A DNA stretch of 8,736 nt from Cytophagales bacterium (GTDB taxonomy: Bacteria > Bacteroidota > Bacteroidia > Cytophagales > Cyclobacteriaceae), in assembly GCA_003500135.1 (NCBI GenBank), contig DNTA01000208.1, positions 1 to 8,736 on the forward strand, in the 5' to 3' direction. The notes under the pieces were generated by a model. It did no database searches. It saw nothing but the letters and a program-made list of their open reading frames with translations, and was not told the origin of the DNA. A program made the position numbers and the translations under genes. Below are positions 5,681-8,736 of the stretch, piece by piece (within the stretch, counting starts at the first letter, position 1; the number at the start of each line of letters is the position of its first letter).

Positions 5681-7705
5681 TTATTGCTCAATCTGACTCA
5701 GGGCCTCCTGAATATTATGCACTGGCAATTTACATGATTTGTTGTAACAAACATAGATAGTGGTTTTGCCATTAATTGCTTTTCTTTCATGCGTTAGTGG
5801 CAACTTTCCTGATCCTGTTCCTCCGGCAACAACCTTATTGGGTATAAAAGCCTGTTCGAGCTCTGCTCTTTTGGCCTCGTAATCGGTACCAATAAAAACC
5901 ACCTCTGCCAGTGGCGCTATATTGAGCAGATACTGACTGCCCCAATAACTCATGTACTGCACATCCGCATTGAGCATGGGCTGCACAAGCCCCATCATCT
6001 GATCGGCCATTTCCCTGTAATGATTATCATCCAGCAATGCCGAAAGATGTATCAGGTTGTCGACCATCATTGCATTGGACGAAGGGATCACATCGTCGAA
6101 GATGTCTTTTTTACGGGCAACGAGCTGTTCTGAATCGTGACTGGTATAATAGAATAGTTTTTCGCCTTCATCGTAGAATTTATCAATGGCAATATCACAC
6201 CACTCCTTTGCTTTAACCAAATAGGTTTCATCCAGGGTTATCTGGTGCATTTTTATGAGCAACTTAATAAGAGCAGCATAATCTTCCATATATGCTGCAA
6301 TTTGTGCTTTTCCTTTATTGTGGGTTCTGTAAAGAGATTTTCCCTTCGATAAATTATCAAAAATGAATTGAAGGTTTTTTTGAGCCATTTCGAAATAGTG
6401 CGGCTTTTGAAATACGCGGTATGCATCCAGCAAGCCAATATCCATAAGCGCATTCCATGATAGCACCGCCTTATCATCGAGCCCGGGTCGTATACGTTTA
6501 TTGCGGTATTCCAGCAGTTTTTGCCTGCTTTGTTCAAGAAGGCCGGCAAAATCCTCCTTATTTATTTCATACCGATCCGAAAATTCTTCAATAGAAAGAT
6601 GGCGATTAGGAATATTTTTGCCTTCCCAGTTTCCTTCTTTGGTGATCTGATAAAACCCGCATATGATGTCGGCTTCCTCACCCAGGACATTTTGCACTTC
6701 ATCGTAATTCCATACATAAAACTTTCCCTCTTCTCCTTCGCTGTCCGCATCTAAAGCGGAGTAGAAAGCGCCTTCATCACTGGTCATTTCTCTACTAATA
6801 AACTGAACCGTTTGGTCTACTACATCTTTAAAATCCTGATTGCGATATACCAAATAGCCATCGGCGTACAGACTGAGTAGTTGGGCGTTGTCATACAGCA
6901 TTTTTTCAAAGTGAGGCGCCAACCACTGACCATCGGTCGAATACCGGGCAAAGCCACCTCCTATCTGATCATAAATTCCTCCGAAAGCAATTTGTCTTAA
7001 TGTATTTTCAAGGTGTTCCGATATTTCGTCATCATTGACAAAATAGTTGGCGCGAAGAAGAAAATGCCACAATGATGGCATGGGAAATTTCGGCGCCCGG
7101 TTATTTCCACCGTACTCCCTGTCAAAATTGGCTTTAAGCGGACCCACCATTTCCTCGAGTAGTTCTTTCGTATACTCAGCGTTTTTGGGTGTAAGTCCGA
7201 ATTTCTCCAGGTCGCTTCGGTTTAGTGATTGGCTAAACGCTTCTGCTGATTCCAGAAGCTTATCTTTATTCTCCGAATAAGCTTTGGCAACACTTTTCAA
7301 CAATTGATACCAGTTATTTGGCGGAAAATAGGTGCCTCCATAAAAAGGCTTTTGATCCGGTGTGACGAATACATTGAGCGGCCAGCCCCCTTGCAAACCC
7401 ATGATCTGCACTGCCTCCATATAAATTTGATCAATATCGGGGCGTTCCTCACGATCAACTTTGATACAAACGAAATGCTCATTCATCACTTCGGCTATCT
7501 TTTTATTCTCAAAAGACTCACGCTCCATCACGTGGCACCAGTGACAAGATGAATACCCAATGCTGACCAGCATAGGTTTATCTTCATTTTTCGATTTTTC
7601 CAATGCTTCTTTTCCCCATGGAAACCAATGGACAGGATTATGTGCATGTTGCAATAAATATGGACTGGCGCTATGTATAAGGGCATTTGCTCCTTTTTGT
7701 GTCAT
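5681..7705 (-). CDS. Thioredoxin-fold (DUF255) plus alpha/alpha-barrel protein, YyaL/SPATA20 family
   Basis: 674 residues, the usual length for this family (B. subtilis YyaL, animal SPATA20). No signal peptide, so cytoplasmic. The N-terminal thioredoxin-like DUF255 domain (about 3-165) opens with [12 protein letters not shown] (14-25) and carries the CHWCHVM motif (54-60) with redox cysteines C54 and C57. DREERPDID (84-92), GGWPLNVF (106-113) and YGGTYFPP (122-129) follow. From about 180 it is an alpha/alpha six-hairpin domain of glycosidase/epimerase type: APKFPMPS (204-211), [15 protein letters not shown] (242-256), [12 protein letters not shown] (265-276), [16 protein letters not shown] (317-332). 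A C-terminal Cys pair (C653, C658) sits before a Pro. No substrate or reaction is established to my knowledge; annotations as dioxygenase or thioredoxin are guesses. His26 stands where the family usually has Asp (NPVDW). The ATG overlaps the upstream TGA as ATGA, implying translational coupling. Confidence 0.95.
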   Translation of the reverse strand: MTQKGANALIHSASPYLLQHAHNPVHWFPWGKEALEKSKNEDKPMLVSIGYSSCHWCHVMERESFENKKIAEVMNEHFVCIKVDREERPDIDQIYMEAVQIMGLQGGWPLNVFVTPDQKPFYGGTYFPPNNWYQLLKSVAKAYSENKDKLLESAEAFSQSLNRSDLEKFGLTPKNAEYTKELLEEMVGPLKANFDREYGGNNRAPKFPMPSLWHFLLRANYFVNDDEISEHLENTLRQIAFGGIYDQIGGGFARYSTDGQWLAPHFEKMLYDNAQLLSLYADGYLVYRNQDFKDVVDQTVQFISREMTSDEGAFYSALDADSEGEEGKFYVWNYDEVQNVLGEEADIICGFYQITKEGNWEGKNIPNRHLSIEEFSDRYEINKEDFAGLLEQSRQKLLEYRNKRIRPGLDDKAVLSWNALMDIGLLDAYRVFQKPHYFEMAQKNLQFIFDNLSKGKSLYRTHNKGKAQIAAYMEDYAALIKLLIKMHQITLDETYLVKAKEWCDIAIDKFYDEGEKLFYYTSHDSEQLVARKKDIFDDVIPSSNAMMVDNLIHLSALLDDNHYREMADQMMGLVQPMLNADVQYMSYWGSQYLLNIAPLAEVVFIGTDYEAKRAELEQAFIPNKVVAGGTGSGKLPLTHERKAINGKTTIYVCYNKSCKLPVHNIQEALSQIEQ

Positions 7706-8673
7706 ATCAATTGTTGTTTTAATATTTGCTTTTCTTCTGAAATATCTACCTCTTTGCTAAACGCCTCCAGCTGACGCAATGTTTTTTTTACGAATCGTTG
7801 ATGCTGTGGAGTCCCCGGGAAAAACGGCCGGTGCTGTAGCGCCTTGATGATTTTTTCCCATCTTCTCATCCATATGAGGCTATCGTTATCGATAAGGGCA
7901 GTTTTAAACCTGTCCCAGATGTAATCAACGGCTATGTCATTAGGATGCGCCATGTCAGATTTATAGTACCTGTAATCGCGAAGGTCATCCATCATAAGTT
8001 CATAGGAAGGAAAGTACTTCAAATTTGTTTTCTTTTCCGTTAGTTTATGACAGGCCAGCCGTAGTATTGACTTGCTGATTTGATTGGACTCGATCCCTTC
8101 TTTGAGGTGCCTGACAGGAGAAACAGTAAGCAAAAATTGAACGCCAGGATTAATAGATTCAATAATATTGAATGAGTTCATGCACCATTCCACAATTTCA
8201 TCGCAGGTCATGTACCGCCTTTTAAAGGTTTTTGATGGCATTTTATGGCAATTTGCCACAATTTCACCATGTGGCAGTTCATAAGCTATAGACGTACCCA
8301 TCGTGAAAATCACCCATTTGGTTTCTTTTATGAATGCAGAAAACTTGTCGTTTAGTATTTCCAACTTTTTTTTCAACTCTTCCAAAGAGGTGGCAGCCAT
8401 ATCAGAGTGTGTCCAGTAGTGTCGATGGATCCCTTGATTTTCAAGAAACAATGATCCCGGCCAACTACGATGATAAGAGGCCGTGTTAAGCAGGTGGCAA
8501 ATGGCTATTGGGTTGTAGATGGTACCGAAAGGATTGTTCATCAAATCAAATTTGTATTGCCTTAACTTTTCACCAATATGAAATGAAAAACATGATCCCA
8601 TCAGCAGTATTTTGTCCTGACGGTTAATTTTGGGTGTGTATGATTTTAGATCCAGTTCCGTTCTTAATTTCAT
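7702..8673 (-). CDS. GSCFA-domain protein (SGNH-hydrolase-like)
   Basis: 323 residues from ATG 8673, no signal peptide. It matches the GSCFA family (PF08885 as I recall), distant relatives of SGNH/GDSL esterases with no firm biochemical role. Motifs are GSCFS (26-30), the naming motif with nucleophile candidate Ser27; NPFGTIYNP (47-55); GTSIAYE (126-132); VANCHK (139-144); TVSPVRH (183-189); YFPSYE (220-225); LRDYRYY (231-237); and DMAHP (240-244). D240 and H243 are the likely Asp/His of the catalytic triad. The C-terminal part with HRPF (281-284) is also family-like. I chose ATG 8673 because MKLRTELDL... leading to the GSCF strand is the normal family start. The frame is open upstream to the window edge, and a TTG at 8715 would add 14 unmatched residues. 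It is the first complete gene of the - strand run and overlaps the next by 4 bases. Confidence 0.93.
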   Translation of the reverse strand: MKLRTELDLKSYTPKINRQDKILLMGSCFSFHIGEKLRQYKFDLMNNPFGTIYNPIAICHLLNTASYHRSWPGSLFLENQGIHRHYWTHSDMAATSLEELKKKLEILNDKFSAFIKETKWVIFTMGTSIAYELPHGEIVANCHKMPSKTFKRRYMTCDEIVEWCMNSFNIIESINPGVQFLLTVSPVRHLKEGIESNQISKSILRLACHKLTEKKTNLKYFPSYELMMDDLRDYRYYKSDMAHPNDIAVDYIWDRFKTALIDNDSLIWMRRWEKIIKALQHRPFFPGTPQHQRFVKKTLRQLEAFSKEVDISEEKQILKQQLI

Positions 8674-8736
8674 AATGCAGGTCGATATACGTAAAAATAC
8701 TGGATAATCGGGCAATCGAGTAGGAAGATAGGGATT
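8674..8736. other. Right-edge leader upstream of the GSCFA gene
   Basis: 63 bases before the chosen start. No TAnnTTTG box, Shine-Dalgarno or hairpin is convincing here. Two - strand frames are worth noting. The GSCFA frame itself stays open to the edge. A second frame is also open and ends in TGA at 8670-8672, overlapping the GSCFA ATG as ATGA, which could be the tail of an upstream operon gene. Only about 21 codons of that frame are visible, too few to identify anything. Confidence 0.3.

Noticed and set aside
7297..7760. Short frames on both strands over the start of the YyaL-type gene
   Set aside because: They sit over the conserved DUF255 domain and the end of the GSCFA gene, and show nothing recognisable.
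8713..8715. TTG start for the GSCFA gene
   Set aside because: It adds 14 residues without family similarity. ATG 8673 gives the normal N-terminus just before the GSCF strand.
1..8736. Mobile element, CRISPR array, phage or defence genes, tRNA or broken genes
   Set aside because: No terminal inverted repeats, transposase, integrase or spaced direct repeats were seen. All recognised families are full length with intact motifs, except the edge-truncated ribBA.

Overview
The window reads as ordinary, densely packed chromosome from a member of the Bacteroidota, most likely Cytophagales-like. The lineage call rests on several things. There is a lipoprotein/outer-membrane pair that I recognise as the Bacteroidota-specific DUF6452 and DUF6048 families, and a GSCFA-domain protein. 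PriA is long (826 residues). Signal peptides end in a Gln-containing site, start codons mostly lack a Shine-Dalgarno sequence, and base composition is moderately AT-rich by eye. No tRNA, rRNA, insertion sequence, prophage, CRISPR array or integration scar was seen. No stretch over about 65 bases lacks a gene.

Left side, + strand (1-1726): a three-gene run. It begins with the 3' end of a riboflavin gene (GTP cyclohydrolase II part of ribBA, cut by the window edge). Next is an unrecognised exported protein of 208 residues, then surE, the survival 5'/3'-nucleotidase. Gaps are 4 and 3 bases, so these are almost certainly co-transcribed.

Right side, - strand (8673 down to 1737): a five-gene run. 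In order of transcription it holds a GSCFA-domain SGNH-hydrolase-like protein, a YyaL/SPATA20-type thioredoxin-fold protein with an alpha/alpha-barrel domain, the replication-restart helicase PriA, a DUF6452-like lipoprotein and a DUF6048-like outer-membrane beta-barrel protein. Junctions are a 4-base ATGA overlap, 9 bases, 31 bases and a 17-base overlap. The 31-base gap before the lipoprotein gene carries a Bacteroidota-style -7 box and the only good Shine-Dalgarno sequence in the window. The last two genes may therefore also be expressed on their own.

The two runs converge at 1726/1737 with only 10 bases between stop codons and no convincing terminator. Functionally the window mixes housekeeping (riboflavin synthesis, nucleotidase, replication restart) with uncharacterised envelope proteins. 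The best candidate for undescribed biology is the lipoprotein/barrel pair: two translationally overlapped genes of unknown function. The lipoprotein carries a predicted helical hairpin, and the barrel carries a repetitive N-terminal linker. I see no defence, mobile or biosynthetic system.
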